This document shows positions 50,271-59,459 of a stretch of 64,000 nucleotides of DNA, in pieces. Below the pieces are notes generated by a model. The model was not told the origin of the DNA. It saw only the letters and a program-made list of their open reading frames with translations, and made no database searches. The stretch comes from Porifericola rhodea. Its GTDB lineage: Bacteria; Bacteroidota; Bacteroidia; Cytophagales; Cyclobacteriaceae. Every line of letters starts with the position of its first letter. Position 1 is the first letter of the stretch. The stretch covers positions 1,666,354 through 1,730,353 of the forward strand of contig NZ_CP119421.1 of assembly GCF_030506305.1 (NCBI RefSeq). The letters run 5' to 3'. The translations under genes were made by a program, and so were the position numbers.

Positions 50271-51431
50271 TTACTGGCCTAAATCTAACACCTCTGTACC
50301 CTTAACTATATCTCCTATATATACTTTTAGCTCTCTCCGAAATCTTTGCTGATATTCCTGCTCTATATCCATAGTCATTTCTGCGAGAGCCTCTTCTTTA
50401 ACCAGGTTGATGGTGCAGCCTCCGAAGCCTCCGCCCATCATCCGCGCTCCCAGCACATTATCATCTTCTCGTGTTAAGTCAACCAGAAAATCCAGCTCTT
50501 CGCAACTTACTTCATACTCTTTACTCAAGCCCTCGTGCGATTCGTACATCTTCTGCCCAAAACCCAGCAAATCGTTCTGCTGTAGTAGTTCGCATGCCTC
50601 TTCTACCCTTTTGTTTTCTTCAACTACGTAGCGACAGCGTCGGTATACTACTTCGTCCATCATGGTACGAAAGCGGGTCAGAGTATCCAGATCTACATCT
50701 CTCAGGCTTTTAATGTCCAATTCCTGCTCCTTAAGCTTTGCTACGCCTTCTTCGCACTGCTGCCGGCGAACGTTGTACTCAGAGGAAGCCAGCGAATGGC
50801 TAATATTGGTATCCAGCAACACAATTTTATGACCACTGATCTGGAAGGGAATCATATCATACGCCAATGAGCGGCAGTCCAGCTTTATCAGTTGATGACG
50901 CTCGCCAAACATATTGGCAAACTGGTCCATAATACCACATTGCACGCCTACGTATTCGTTTTCTGCTTTTTGTGATAGCTGTGCGATGGTCTTTTTATCC
51001 AACCCCAGCTCAAATATATGGTTAAGCCCGCTGGCCAGACCACATTCCAGCGCGGCAGAAGATGACATACCTGCGCCTTTGGGAATGTCTCCCCCAAAGA
51101 CACAGTCGAAACCTTTAATAGTGTGCCCAGCTTTTTGCAGCTGATCTACTACCCCCAATATGTAGTTAACCCAGTCATGAGCTGAGCGCTGAAATGCTTC
51201 AGGGTCAAAATCCACGCTTTCGCGCATATCATATGAGTACACCCGGCAACGGGGCTGATCATTGGGTGCCAGGGCAAACACCATTTCTTTATTAATAGCC
51301 GCAGGAAGTACAAAGCCCTCATTATAGTCTGTATGTTCTCCAATCAGGTTTACCCTGCCGGGGGCACGCACTACACTGGGCTGCCTTTCGTATAGTTCAA
51401 TAAATTTGTTTTGAATGATGGAATACTCCAT
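50271..51431 (-). CDS. galK: Galactokinase
   Basis: A 386-residue GHMP kinase. The N-terminal galactose-binding signature is RAPGRVNLIGEHTDYNEGF at 22-40. The ATP loop GGDIPKGAGMSSSAALE is at 113-129, and GARMMGGGFGGCTINLV lies near the C-terminus (motif 3). It phosphorylates galactose at C1 with ATP. It starts 10 nt after the end of the sugar symporter gene, so the two are translationally close. GalE is not in the window. Confidence 0.97.
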   Translation of the reverse strand: MEYSIIQNKFIELYERQPSVVRAPGRVNLIGEHTDYNEGFVLPAAINKEMVFALAPNDQPRCRVYSYDMRESVDFDPEAFQRSAHDWVNYILGVVDQLQKAGHTIKGFDCVFGGDIPKGAGMSSSAALECGLASGLNHIFELGLDKKTIAQLSQKAENEYVGVQCGIMDQFANMFGERHQLIKLDCRSLAYDMIPFQISGHKIVLLDTNISHSLASSEYNVRRQQCEEGVAKLKEQELDIKSLRDVDLDTLTRFRTMMDEVVYRRCRYVVEENKRVEEACELLQQNDLLGFGQKMYESHEGLSKEYEVSCEELDFLVDLTREDDNVLGARMMGGGFGGCTINLVKEEALAEMTMDIEQEYQQRFRRELKVYIGDIVKGTEVLDLGQ

Positions 51432-51441
51432 AAAAAATTAA

Positions 51442-53088
51442 TTACCAGTAAATAATATATAGGGCTGCTAAAATACCACAGATCAGCAGGGCTCCTATGT
51501 TAAACTTAGGACTACTTTTAAAAAGTTTTCTATCCACTTCAATCGCGTTAGGCTGATCTTTGCCCTTAGACTCTATCATACTAATTCCGATGATAATCGC
51601 AGCCAGGATCAGGAATACAATTCCCATACGGTTGATAAATGGTAGATCAGGCGTAACAAATTTGAAAAGTGTAGATAATGGAATAGTCAGAATTGCAGCG
51701 GAAAGTGCTGCGTTAGGAGTTGTTTTCTTCCAGAATACGCCAAACACGAAGATGGCAAATACCCCAGGAGATACAAAGCCGGTATACTCCTGAATAAACT
51801 GAAACGCCTGACCTAAAACGCTTAGCGCAGGTGCCACCAGGCAGGCAATTAAAAATGCTACTACTACTACTATTCTACCTGTTCTTACCAGAGCCTGCTC
51901 AGAAGCACCTTTATTTATATAGTTTCTGTAGATATCCATGGTAAAAATAGTAGAAGTACTATTTGCCATAGATGCAAGTGAAGATACAATAGCCGCAGTT
52001 AATGCAGCAAAGGCGACTCCTTTAAGGCCGTTAGGTAACAGGTTTAGCAGTGAGGGATAAGCCCGGTCAGGTTTAATAAAGCCAGTTTCAGGATCAGTCA
52101 TGATCTGCGTAAATGAACCTGATAACTCTTCGTTCTGCACAATCACATATGCAGCAATACCTGGTATTACTACAATTAGTGGAATAAGTAGCTTAAGGAA
52201 ACCGGCGAATACTACACCTCTCTGCGCATGATCCAGGTTTTTGGCTGCTAAAGCGCGCTGAGTAATGTATTGGTTAAAACCCCAGTAACTCAGGTTTACG
52301 ATCCACATACCCCCGATTAGTACACTTAGCCCCGGCAGGTCCTGATATGCATCACGAGTTCCACCTTGCCCATCCGGTATCATCATCTGCCCTTCGTTTA
52401 GTATCATATGAAAATGCTTGGGAGCCTCATCTCTCAGTCGGGCCAAACCACCCAGAACATCACCATTTCCAACCACTTCAAGAGCCAGGTAGGTAGTGGC
52501 TAACCCCCCCAATACCAGAAATATTACCTGAATTACGTCTGTCCAGGCTACTGCTGTAAGTCCACCATATATAGAGTACAAAAGGGCAAAAGCTGCCAGA
52601 GCATAAATTGCATACTGAAAAGGAAAGCCTATTACGGTTTCTATACTTAGTGCCCCCAGGTAGATGACCGAAGTCAGGTTTACAAATACATATACCAGCA
52701 GCCAGAATACCGCCATTACTGTTCTTACGGTATTGTTGTAGCGGTCGGCAAGAAATTGCGGCATAGTGTAGATGCCCTTTTTAATATATACCGGCAAGAA
52801 GAATTTCCCTACCACCAGTAAGGTTGCAGCGGCCATCCACTCATAAGTGGAGATTGCCAGGCCTAGCGCATAGCCCGAGCCCGACATACCTATAAACTGT
52901 TCGGCAGAAATGTTTGAGGCTATTAGTGAGGCACCTATGGCCCACCAGGGTAGAGAGCGACTGGCAAGAAAATAATCCTGAGCATCTTTTTTGTGTCCTT
53001 TTTTATCTCTGGATACCCAAAGCCCAAGACCTATAATAAACAGGCAGTAGCCTATGAACACCCCAAAGTCAAGTGCGGAAAAACCCAT
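51442..53088 (-). CDS. Sodium/sugar cotransporter (SSS family, SglT-like)
   Basis: 548 residues with about 14 hydrophobic helices. SSS signatures include SRSLPWWAIGASLIASNISAEQFIGMSGSGYALGLA near residues 45-80, which contains the Na+-site and sugar-gate residues of vSGLT-type proteins. QYAIYALAAFALLYSIYGGLTAVAWTDVIQ and ALTAAIVSSLASMANSTSTIFTMDIYR are further family segments (the SSS Na2-site serines). It imports a sugar with sodium. Its place directly upstream of galK makes galactose the best guess. Confidence 0.93.
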   Translation of the reverse strand: MGFSALDFGVFIGYCLFIIGLGLWVSRDKKGHKKDAQDYFLASRSLPWWAIGASLIASNISAEQFIGMSGSGYALGLAISTYEWMAAATLLVVGKFFLPVYIKKGIYTMPQFLADRYNNTVRTVMAVFWLLVYVFVNLTSVIYLGALSIETVIGFPFQYAIYALAAFALLYSIYGGLTAVAWTDVIQVIFLVLGGLATTYLALEVVGNGDVLGGLARLRDEAPKHFHMILNEGQMMIPDGQGGTRDAYQDLPGLSVLIGGMWIVNLSYWGFNQYITQRALAAKNLDHAQRGVVFAGFLKLLIPLIVVIPGIAAYVIVQNEELSGSFTQIMTDPETGFIKPDRAYPSLLNLLPNGLKGVAFAALTAAIVSSLASMANSTSTIFTMDIYRNYINKGASEQALVRTGRIVVVVAFLIACLVAPALSVLGQAFQFIQEYTGFVSPGVFAIFVFGVFWKKTTPNAALSAAILTIPLSTLFKFVTPDLPFINRMGIVFLILAAIIIGISMIESKGKDQPNAIEVDRKLFKSSPKFNIGALLICGILAALYIIYW

Positions 53089-53366
53089 GTTTTATCTTTT
53101 TAAGTAGTTTGGTTATGTTAGTCAGTGTTACAAGTATAATCAATTTAGTGCAGCCGTGTGCGGCAGTTAAATGCTCTACTGGCAAAAATTACATACTATT
53201 CATCATAATTTGCGAACTCACATCCATTTCTTTTGTACAAATGCTTATTATTTATTGCTTCTTGCCCGCCAGTAAATTTCATAAAACTTAAAGAGTAGCA
53301 GATAAATTATTCTACTGGGTGCTGCGTTAGCTTTTAAGCATCCAAAAAAATTTAGCAAAGCAATTT

Positions 53367-54002
53367 ATGAAAGTAGTATTTTCCTGTAGCCTGTTTTTTT
53401 TCATGTCTGTTTTAAACTTGTACTCTCCTTTAAGAGCACAGGAGCAATATGAAGAATACTTTGCCGATGGGCAGTTAAAGCTAAGCGGACAGCAGCTGAA
53501 TGGGCTCAAAAGTGGAGAGTGGAAATATTATTTTCCGGATGGCACTTTAAATGCCGTAGAAAACTATCAGGCAGGTAAGCTCCACGGTCAGGTCAGGTAC
53601 TATAATTTTAATGGCGAATTAATAGCTATTGAAAACTGGCACCATGACTTACAGGAAGATAGCGCCATTTACTACCACTCTAACGGACAGCTTGAGAAAA
53701 AAGGCATTTTTAAGAAAGGACTATACGAGGGCAAATGGATATTCTTTTATGAAGATGGCAACCGTAAGCGAACTGGTTATTACAAAGAGGGTTTACCTTC
53801 TGGCAAGTGGATTTTTTATCAGGAAAATGGAAATTTATTGCAGGAAGGTAGCTACCAGGCAGGACTGGAAGAAGGAGAGTGGAAGTTCTATGACAAAAAG
53901 GGCCGTCTGGAGTATATAGGTCAGTACCAGAAAGGCAAACGAAGCGGTAAATGGTTTTACGTGGATAAAAAAGGGCGCAAAGAGGAAGTTAGTTATGAGT
54001 AA
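53367..54002 (+). CDS. Secreted MORN_2-repeat protein (YwqK-like)
   Basis: 211 residues with a type I signal (MKVVFSCSLFFFMSVLNLYSPLRA). The mature part is a run of about seven MORN_2 repeats with the pattern x-x-Y-F-x-[DN]-G-x-L/R-x-x-x-G/E-x-[YF]-[KQ]-x-G-x-x-x-G-x-W-x-[FY]. Examples are EYFADGQLKLSGQQLNGLKSGEW, YYFPDGTLNAVENYQAGKLHG and FYEDGNRKRTGYYKEGLPSGKW. Repeats of this family are called YwqK-like antitoxins, but a toxin partner is absent here, so a structural or binding role outside the cell is more likely. It ends 9 nt before a convergent lipoprotein gene. Confidence 0.85.
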   Translation: MKVVFSCSLFFFMSVLNLYSPLRAQEQYEEYFADGQLKLSGQQLNGLKSGEWKYYFPDGTLNAVENYQAGKLHGQVRYYNFNGELIAIENWHHDLQEDSAIYYHSNGQLEKKGIFKKGLYEGKWIFFYEDGNRKRTGYYKEGLPSGKWIFYQENGNLLQEGSYQAGLEEGEWKFYDKKGRLEYIGQYQKGKRSGKWFYVDKKGRKEEVSYE

Positions 54003-54011
54003 GTGGATGAC

Positions 54012-54383
54012 TTATCTGCTCCAGATTTCTTTAAGATCACTTATTTTTTCTTCTTTATCCGGTTCGCATACAAACAATAGTTCTCCCTCGCAGTCGTAAA
54101 CTGTGTTGCCAGCACAGGTACAGCACAAAGCACCACTTATTTGTGCTACAAAAACCTGCTTATTGTTAAAAGTACCTTGCTCTACCTTATAAAGCTGGCA
54201 ATAGTAGCTTTCAGAATCCGATTGCCCCTCATCTACCATTTCCTTTAGCCAGGGTAAATCTTGCATAGGATTGGTAGTGCCACATATTTCAGACAAGGCG
54301 GCCTCTCCTTCTAACGGGGGGTACTCAATTTCCTGACAGGCAAGCAAGAGGCACAACGACAGCAGTAAGACAACATGGTTCAT
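54012..54383 (-). CDS. Cys-rich predicted lipoprotein
   Basis: 123 residues with lipoprotein signal MNHVVLLLSLCLLLAC (lipobox LLAC, Cys16). The mature part has eight further cysteines, some in close pairs (EICGTTN, ESYYCQLYK, SGALCCTCAGNTVYDCEG, LFVCEPD). That suggests several disulfides and an extracytoplasmic location. No family recognised. Located 59 nt downstream of a UbiA-family gene on the same strand. Confidence 0.72.
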   Translation of the reverse strand: MNHVVLLLSLCLLLACQEIEYPPLEGEAALSEICGTTNPMQDLPWLKEMVDEGQSDSESYYCQLYKVEQGTFNNKQVFVAQISGALCCTCAGNTVYDCEGELLFVCEPDKEEKISDLKEIWSR

Positions 54384-54442
54384 AGCTTTGGGGATTTACT
54401 ATTTTCATAATGACCCTAAAGCACTACTTATAGTTGGAACAT

Positions 54443-55318
54443 TTACCCTCTGAGCTCAAAAATAAGCATTAACAAAAAGAAAAGATTAAGGCTTAGGCCC
54501 GAAATCATGTTCAGGCGCATAGTATTTCTGAAGTTAGCTTCTTTAGTATCGCGCACTACTCGCGCGTACCAAAGAAAAGAGTAAGCTAGTAAGGGTAGTA
54601 GAAATACCATGTAAGCTACACTATGCCATGCACTATAGTAATAACTGTAAAAGGTAATAAAGCCTATGGCTGCCACCGTAAACACGATCATGGTGAAGTG
54701 AAATGTTCCCTTTACACCCAAAACGTAACTTAGTGTATAGTCTCCTCTCCTGGCATCCTCCTCGTGTTGGTATACCTGCGTCATAGGATAAGAGCCCCAC
54801 AACATCAGGCTGCTTAAAAAGGCAGGCAGCAGTAAGGGTACTTCTGTAAAAACCAGAAACCCTTTATGGTGTACTCCCACGTTTGCCATTAGCCAGGTAA
54901 AACATCCTTGAAAAAATCCTGCGATAAACCAGCTACCCACTGCATATTTTTTTAACCTGACGGAGGGGTGACTATAAGCTTTGCTTACCAACCCGTATAC
55001 CAGCAGCATGACTGAAAACTGCCAACTGATAAGTAGCCCCAGGGCAAGGGCCAGGGCATCTAGGAGCAATGCTACCCAGTACAGCTCTTTACTTACCGGA
55101 GGAGGGTTTTTGAGCCCTCCTATACTACCTTTGTCTTTATCGAAGTAACTATTATATGCATTGCTGGCAGGGTAGAGTAAAAAATGAAGGATAAAAAAGA
55201 CTAGTACTGTAGGTAAAACTTGGGTAGGTGGCTCCACACTTATCGCAAACAGAAATACCGGAAGCAGAAAAAATGAAAAAGGGATGCGCAGGTGTAGTAT
55301 CGTAGATTTGCTTACCAT
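54443..55318 (-). CDS. UbiA-family prenyltransferase
   Basis: 291 residues with about eight or nine membrane helices. The first Asp-rich motif is NAYNSYFDKDKGS (NxxxDxxxD), and the second is YQHEEDARRGDYTLS (DxxxD-like), as in UbiA superfamily aromatic prenyltransferases. It transfers a prenyl chain to an aromatic acceptor, such as a quinone ring, or builds related lipids. It is not recognisably MenA or CtaB. A possible link to the type III polyketide synthase at 1.3 kb is speculative. A gene for a Cys-rich lipoprotein follows. Confidence 0.83.
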   Translation of the reverse strand: MVSKSTILHLRIPFSFFLLPVFLFAISVEPPTQVLPTVLVFFILHFLLYPASNAYNSYFDKDKGSIGGLKNPPPVSKELYWVALLLDALALALGLLISWQFSVMLLVYGLVSKAYSHPSVRLKKYAVGSWFIAGFFQGCFTWLMANVGVHHKGFLVFTEVPLLLPAFLSSLMLWGSYPMTQVYQHEEDARRGDYTLSYVLGVKGTFHFTMIVFTVAAIGFITFYSYYYSAWHSVAYMVFLLPLLAYSFLWYARVVRDTKEANFRNTMRLNMISGLSLNLFFLLMLIFELRG

Positions 55319-55398
55319 CAGCGGTAGAATTGCAAAAAACCGAACAAGTTAAGCCTGCTATAGTTATTAAATATCATCAACCAATTATTTTTTCAATT

Positions 55399-55551
55399 AT
55401 GAGTGGTTTACTTTATCTAATAGCCATTATCCTTTTAATAGGCTGGCTACTAGGATTTTTTGTTTTTAGTGTGGGTAAGTTTATCCATATTTTGTTAGTT
55501 ATCGCGATTATAGCGATACTTTTCCGACTAATCAGAGGCAGAGGGATATAG
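55399..55551 (+). CDS. lmo0937-family small membrane protein
   Basis: 50 residues from ATG at 55399. A longer TTG-initiated frame from 55330 adds 23 residues that are unlike the family. Two hydrophobic segments (MSGLLYLIAIILLIGWLLGFFVF and FIHILLVIAIIAILFRLI) end in the basic RGRGI, very like lmo0937/DUF5670 proteins (GxxIHILLVIAIIvLLxRLLqGR). Such microproteins respond to stress in other bacteria, but their function is unknown. Transcribed divergently from the UbiA gene. Confidence 0.82.
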   Translation: MSGLLYLIAIILLIGWLLGFFVFSVGKFIHILLVIAIIAILFRLIRGRGI

Positions 55552-55558
55552 CTAGAGC

Positions 55559-55583
55559 GCCGGAGGCTAAAATAGCTTCCGGC
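55559..55583. terminator. Terminator between the lmo0937-like and mazG genes
   Basis: A stem of 10-11 bp pairs GCCGGAGGCTA (55559-55569) with TAGCTTCCGGC (55573-55583), followed by TATATATTTTT on the plus strand. It overlaps the mazG stop codon. Confidence 0.7.
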
Positions 55584-56371
55584 TATATATTTTTAGCCTC
55601 ATTCCAGTACGCATCCATTTCGTTGAGTGTCATATCCCCTAATGCTTTTCCTTCCTGCTTTGCTTTTTCTTCCAGGTAGTTAAACCTTTTAATAAACTTC
55701 TTATTGCTTCTCTCCAGCGCTTCTTCTGGATTAATGCCTGTAAAGCGTGCATAGTTTACAAGTGAAAAGAGTAGGTCTCCGAACTCTTCCTGCATCTGTT
55801 CCTGTTTGCTGGCTTCCTCTTCTACTCTAAACTCTTCCATTTCTTCCTGCACTTTTTCCCACACCTGCTTTTTGTTTTCCCAGTCAAAGCCTACACCCCG
55901 AGCTTTATCTTGTATACGCATTGCTTTTACTAATGCTGGCAAAGACTTGGGCACACCGCCTAAAACTGTTTTTTTGCTATTTCCTTTTTCTTTAAGCTTA
56001 ATCTGCTCCCAGTTTCGCTCTACAGTCTCTGCGTCATTAGCGTCTACATCTCCATAAATATGTGGGTGGCGTACTATTAGCTTTTCGCATATGCTATTAA
56101 GTACATCGGCTATATCAAAGGCTTGCTTTTCGGAGGCTATTTTGGCATAAAAAACAATATGCAAAGCCAGGTCGCCCAACTCTTTTTTTATTTCAGGTAA
56201 GTCCGCTTCTATAATGGCATCTGACAGCTCGTAGGTTTCTTCTATTGTTAGGTGGCGAAGGCTCTCCAGGGTCTGTTTGCGATCCCAGGGGCACTTTGCT
56301 CTCAGCTCGTCCATTATTGTAAGTAGTCGGTCAAATGCCTTTAAAGCTCCCGCTCTTTGGTGTTCGCTCAT
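55583..56371 (-). CDS. mazG: Nucleoside triphosphate pyrophosphohydrolase
   Basis: 262 residues with the duplicated MazG fold. The first half has LRAKCPWDRKQTLESLRHLTIEETYELSDAI and EIKKELGDLALHIVFYA (EExxE...ExxD). The second half has EKVQEEMEEFRVE and MQEEFGDLLFSLVNYAR (ExxE...ExxD again). Together these form a dimeric dNTP pyrophosphohydrolase that removes unusual nucleotides and affects (p)ppGpp-linked stress. Divergent from the 76-residue gene. Confidence 0.95.
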   Translation of the reverse strand: MSEHQRAGALKAFDRLLTIMDELRAKCPWDRKQTLESLRHLTIEETYELSDAIIEADLPEIKKELGDLALHIVFYAKIASEKQAFDIADVLNSICEKLIVRHPHIYGDVDANDAETVERNWEQIKLKEKGNSKKTVLGGVPKSLPALVKAMRIQDKARGVGFDWENKKQVWEKVQEEMEEFRVEEEASKQEQMQEEFGDLLFSLVNYARFTGINPEEALERSNKKFIKRFNYLEEKAKQEGKALGDMTLNEMDAYWNEAKNI

Positions 56372-56519
56372 AAGATAATTATTCTGGTTCGGTAGGCTTT
56401 CTGCCTACTAATTCCTAAAGTAAACTCACTAATTCTCAATCAAAAATAAGTAATAGAAACTTTGGTTCTAAGGAGTTCGTTTTAACTTTGTATTTAAAAT
56501 AGCAGAAAATCATAAGCTT

Positions 56520-56750
56520 ATGACAACGATACTATTAGGAATAGGATTTCTGGGACTCTTTTTCGTACTGATGTGCGTGCGCCTGATCTTTCTTAAAGAT
56601 GGAGAGTTCAAAGGTACCTGCGCATCTCAGAGTCCTTTTCTGAATAAGGAAGGAGCCACCTGCGGATACTGCGGTAAGGAAGTAGGAAAAGATACTCAAT
56701 GTGGTAATCCTGATTCAGAAGTAAATAAGGTATTAGCTAAGTTTAACTAA
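56520..56750 (+). CDS. Small membrane protein with four Cys (NqrM-like?)
   Basis: 76 residues. One N-terminal membrane helix (ILLGIGFLGLFFVLMCVRLIFL) is followed by a soluble tail with GTCASQSPF, TCGYCGK and TQCGNPDS. Tail cysteines at GTC, ATCGYC and QCG make a four-Cys pattern like NqrM (DUF539), which inserts iron into the Na+-pumping NQR complex. The match is not strong, as NqrM has Gly-Ser-Cys-Gly-Gly. NQR genes are not in the window. Placed directly before glmM. Confidence 0.6.
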   Translation: MTTILLGIGFLGLFFVLMCVRLIFLKDGEFKGTCASQSPFLNKEGATCGYCGKEVGKDTQCGNPDSEVNKVLAKFN

Positions 56751-56800
56751 CCTTTTTCTTAGTTTGCAGCCTATCTTTTAAGCCATAAAATTACCATTCA

Positions 56801-58195
56801 TTGACTTTAATAAAATCAATTTCCGGTATACGAGGTACTATCGGAGGAGAGGTGGGGGACGCCCTTACACCGGTAGATATTGTTAAATATGCTGCCGCTT
56901 ACGGCACTTATATTAAAAGTGATAAAAAAGAAGCCAGAGTTGTAATTGGCCGGGATGCACGCGTATCTGGCCCTATGGTAAGCGCTTTGGTATCTTCCAC
57001 CCTTCAGGGACTGGGTATACATGTAATAGATATTCAGTTGGCTCCCACCCCTACAGTAGAACTTGCTGTAAAGGAGCAGAGCGCAGATGGTGGTATCATT
57101 ATTACTGCCAGCCATAACCCTGGGCAATGGAATGCTCTTAAACTGCTTAATGCTGGTGGGGAGTTTTTGTCGGCAGAGGCTGGCGAAGAGGTACTTCGCA
57201 TTGCTGAAGATGCTAGTTTTGAGTTTGCCACTTCTAAAAAGCTTGGCAGCTACGCTCTTGTAGAAGACTTTTTTGATGTTCATCTGGAGAAAATTCTGGC
57301 TCTACCAGAAGTAGATAAAGAAGCTATTGCTGAGCGTAAGTTTAGAGTAGCTGTCGACTGTGTAAATTCTGTGGGAGGCATAGTTGTACCACAGTTGCTG
57401 GAGGCGCTGGGAGTAGAGCAAGTAGAAAAGTTTTTCTGTGAGCCTGATGGCGCCTTTAAAAGAAATCCGGAACCCGTTCCTGAAAACCTTACCCATATCT
57501 GCTCTAAAATTGAGCAGGGAGCCTTTGACCTGGGTATAGTGGTGGACCCTGACGTAGACCGTCTGGTTCTGATACAGGACAATGGAGCTCCCTTTGGTGA
57601 AGAATATACGCTGGTAGCAGTAGCTGACTATATTTTAGGCGTTAACGGTGGAGGTAATACTGCTTCTAACCTCTCTTCTTCTCAGGCTTTACAAGATGTT
57701 ACTGAAAAGCATGGGGGTAGCTATACCGCCGCTGCAGTAGGTGAAGTAAACGTAGTACAGGCCATGAAAGCTAATGATGCTATTATTGGTGGCGAGGGTA
57801 ATGGTGGGGTTATCTACCCTAAAATGCATTATGGTAGAGATGCACTTACTGGTATTGCTTTGTTTCTTTCACATCTGGCTAAGTCTGGAAAAACCATGAC
57901 TCAGCTTAAAGCTACATACCCGCAGTATCATATCTCTAAAAACAAGATTGAACTTACACCTGATATAGATATTGATGGTATTATGAAGGGTATTAAGCAG
58001 AAATATCAGAGTATGCCTATTAATAGTATTGATGGCATTAAAATCAGTTTTGGCAAAGAGTGGGTACATTTGCGTAAATCCAACACTGAGCCTATCATTC
58101 GTATTATTGCAGAGTCTCATTCTCAGGTCACTGCTGACCATTTAGCTAATAAGTTAATAAGCGATATTCGAGAAGTTATATCACAAAGAGCATAG
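56801..58195 (+). CDS. glmM: Phosphohexomutase, probably phosphoglucosamine mutase
   Basis: A 464-residue alpha-D-phosphohexomutase. The phosphoserine loop TASHNPGQW has Ser104. The metal loop is DPDVDRLVL (about 247-255) and the sugar-specificity loop GGEGNGGVIYP. The phosphate-binding loop RKSNTEPIIRI is in the C-terminal domain. Length and motifs fit Bacteroidota GlmM-type enzymes (some are annotated as phosphomannomutase). It makes glucosamine-1-phosphate for peptidoglycan and LPS. The start is TTG at 56801; the SGIRGT conserved strand follows seven residues later. Confidence 0.9.
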   Translation: MTLIKSISGIRGTIGGEVGDALTPVDIVKYAAAYGTYIKSDKKEARVVIGRDARVSGPMVSALVSSTLQGLGIHVIDIQLAPTPTVELAVKEQSADGGIIITASHNPGQWNALKLLNAGGEFLSAEAGEEVLRIAEDASFEFATSKKLGSYALVEDFFDVHLEKILALPEVDKEAIAERKFRVAVDCVNSVGGIVVPQLLEALGVEQVEKFFCEPDGAFKRNPEPVPENLTHICSKIEQGAFDLGIVVDPDVDRLVLIQDNGAPFGEEYTLVAVADYILGVNGGGNTASNLSSSQALQDVTEKHGGSYTAAAVGEVNVVQAMKANDAIIGGEGNGGVIYPKMHYGRDALTGIALFLSHLAKSGKTMTQLKATYPQYHISKNKIELTPDIDIDGIMKGIKQKYQSMPINSIDGIKISFGKEWVHLRKSNTEPIIRIIAESHSQVTADHLANKLISDIREVISQRA

Positions 58196-58215
58196 GGATG
58201 CCCTCTATGCTTTTT
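58190..58215 (+). terminator. Terminator overlapping the end of glmM
   Basis: A stem pairs GCATA (58190-58194) with TATGC (58206-58210) and GGG (58195-58197) with CCC (58201-58203), with a two-nt bulge. TTTTT follows. It overlaps the last codon and stop of the mutase gene. Confidence 0.6.
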
Positions 58216-58263
58216 CCTTTCTCTTCTATATTGGCTATTTTTGCCAATTAAAAGCTACACATT

Positions 58264-59406
58264 ATGCAGGTTTATCTAGACAATGCGGCTACCACCCAGC
58301 TTGCTCCTGAGGTGTTTGAAGCTATGCAGCCATATATGCTAGAGTTTTATGGCAACCCTTCTTCTACGCATGCTCACGGTAGAGCAACACGCTCAGCTAT
58401 AGAAAAGGCCCGTAAAAAAGTAGCTGACCTACTACATGCCTCTCCTTCAGAGATATTCTTTACCTCAGGCGGTACCGAGGCAGATAATACTGCTATTAAA
58501 TGCACTATTGAATCTCTTAAGATAAAACATGCAATTTCTTCTCGTTTAGAGCATCATGCTGTACTTCATACCCTGGAAGGGTTGGCAAATAAAGGTATCA
58601 TTCAGCTAGATTTTGTTCATACTGACAAAAGGGGGAACATTGACTTAGAGCATTTAGCAAAGCTTTTAGAGAAAAATGAACGTTCGTTTGTCTCTCTAAT
58701 GCATGGTAACAATGAAATTGGCAACCTTAATAATCTTGAAGCTATTGGAGATTTATGTACTTCTTACGATGCCATCTTTCATTCCGACACTGTGCAGACC
58801 ATGGCTCACTATACCCATAATTTAAGCCAATTAAAGGTACACAGTATTATAGGTTCTGCTCATAAATTTCATGGTCCTAAGGGTATAGGCATTTTGTATC
58901 TACGTAAAGGGCATCATATTTCTCCCTTCATTCATGGTGGATCACAGGAAAGAAATATGCGTGGGGGAACAGAAAATTTGTATGGCATCATAGGTATGGC
59001 AAAAGCACTGGAACTGGCCTATGAAAATATGTCCTCTCACCAGCTGCACGTTACTGCTCTAAAAAAACGAATGATTGAAAATTTACAGGCTAAAATCCCT
59101 GGCATTACCTTTAATGGAGAATCTGCAAATCTTGAAAAAAGCCTGTATACTGTACTTAGCTTGAGTCTTCCTCCCTCAGAAGATACAGATATGCTCCTAT
59201 TTAATTTAGACCTGCATAAAATATCAGCTTCAGGTGGTTCGGCTTGTTCTAGTGGTTCTAATGTAGGCTCTCATGTGTTAAAAGCTTTGTCAGCAGACCC
59301 TGAGCGTGGCGCAGTTCGTTTCTCTTTTAGCAAATACAACACTATGGAAGAGATTGACTATGTGGTTGAGAAGTTAGCCGCTATGTACAGCCCTATTAAA
59401 GTTTGA
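58264..59406 (+). CDS. Cysteine desulfurase (NifS/IscS-like)
   Basis: A 380-residue class V aminotransferase-fold enzyme. The N-terminal VYLDNAATTQLAPEV is classical. HADTVQT-like FHSDTVQTM holds the cofactor Asp. Lys201 in GSAHKFHGPKG binds PLP. The catalytic Cys328 is in SGGSACSSGS, with a short mobile loop as in group I IscS-like enzymes. It takes sulfur from cysteine to make Fe-S clusters or thio-nucleosides. No IscU/IscA genes are adjacent. Confidence 0.92.
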   Translation: MQVYLDNAATTQLAPEVFEAMQPYMLEFYGNPSSTHAHGRATRSAIEKARKKVADLLHASPSEIFFTSGGTEADNTAIKCTIESLKIKHAISSRLEHHAVLHTLEGLANKGIIQLDFVHTDKRGNIDLEHLAKLLEKNERSFVSLMHGNNEIGNLNNLEAIGDLCTSYDAIFHSDTVQTMAHYTHNLSQLKVHSIIGSAHKFHGPKGIGILYLRKGHHISPFIHGGSQERNMRGGTENLYGIIGMAKALELAYENMSSHQLHVTALKKRMIENLQAKIPGITFNGESANLEKSLYTVLSLSLPPSEDTDMLLFNLDLHKISASGGSACSSGSNVGSHVLKALSADPERGAVRFSFSKYNTMEEIDYVVEKLAAMYSPIKV

Positions 59407-59459
59407 ATCAATCTCCTAAAATTTTGTTTCTTTAGTAAACATATACTGCCGTACCGCCT

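Noticed and set aside
49569-50282. 237-codon frame on the plus strand within galT
   Set aside because: It lies antisense to galT, whose HPHGQ and zinc motifs are intact; the frame is Phe/Tyr/Leu-rich nonsense.
53073-53291. 72-codon hydrophobic frame starting inside the symporter gene
   Set aside because: It starts antisense to the symporter's first codons and covers its promoter region; no family match.
53367-54002. Toxin-antitoxin module suggested by the YwqK name
   Set aside because: The protein has a secretion signal and no toxin gene lies beside it, so the antitoxin label is nominal.
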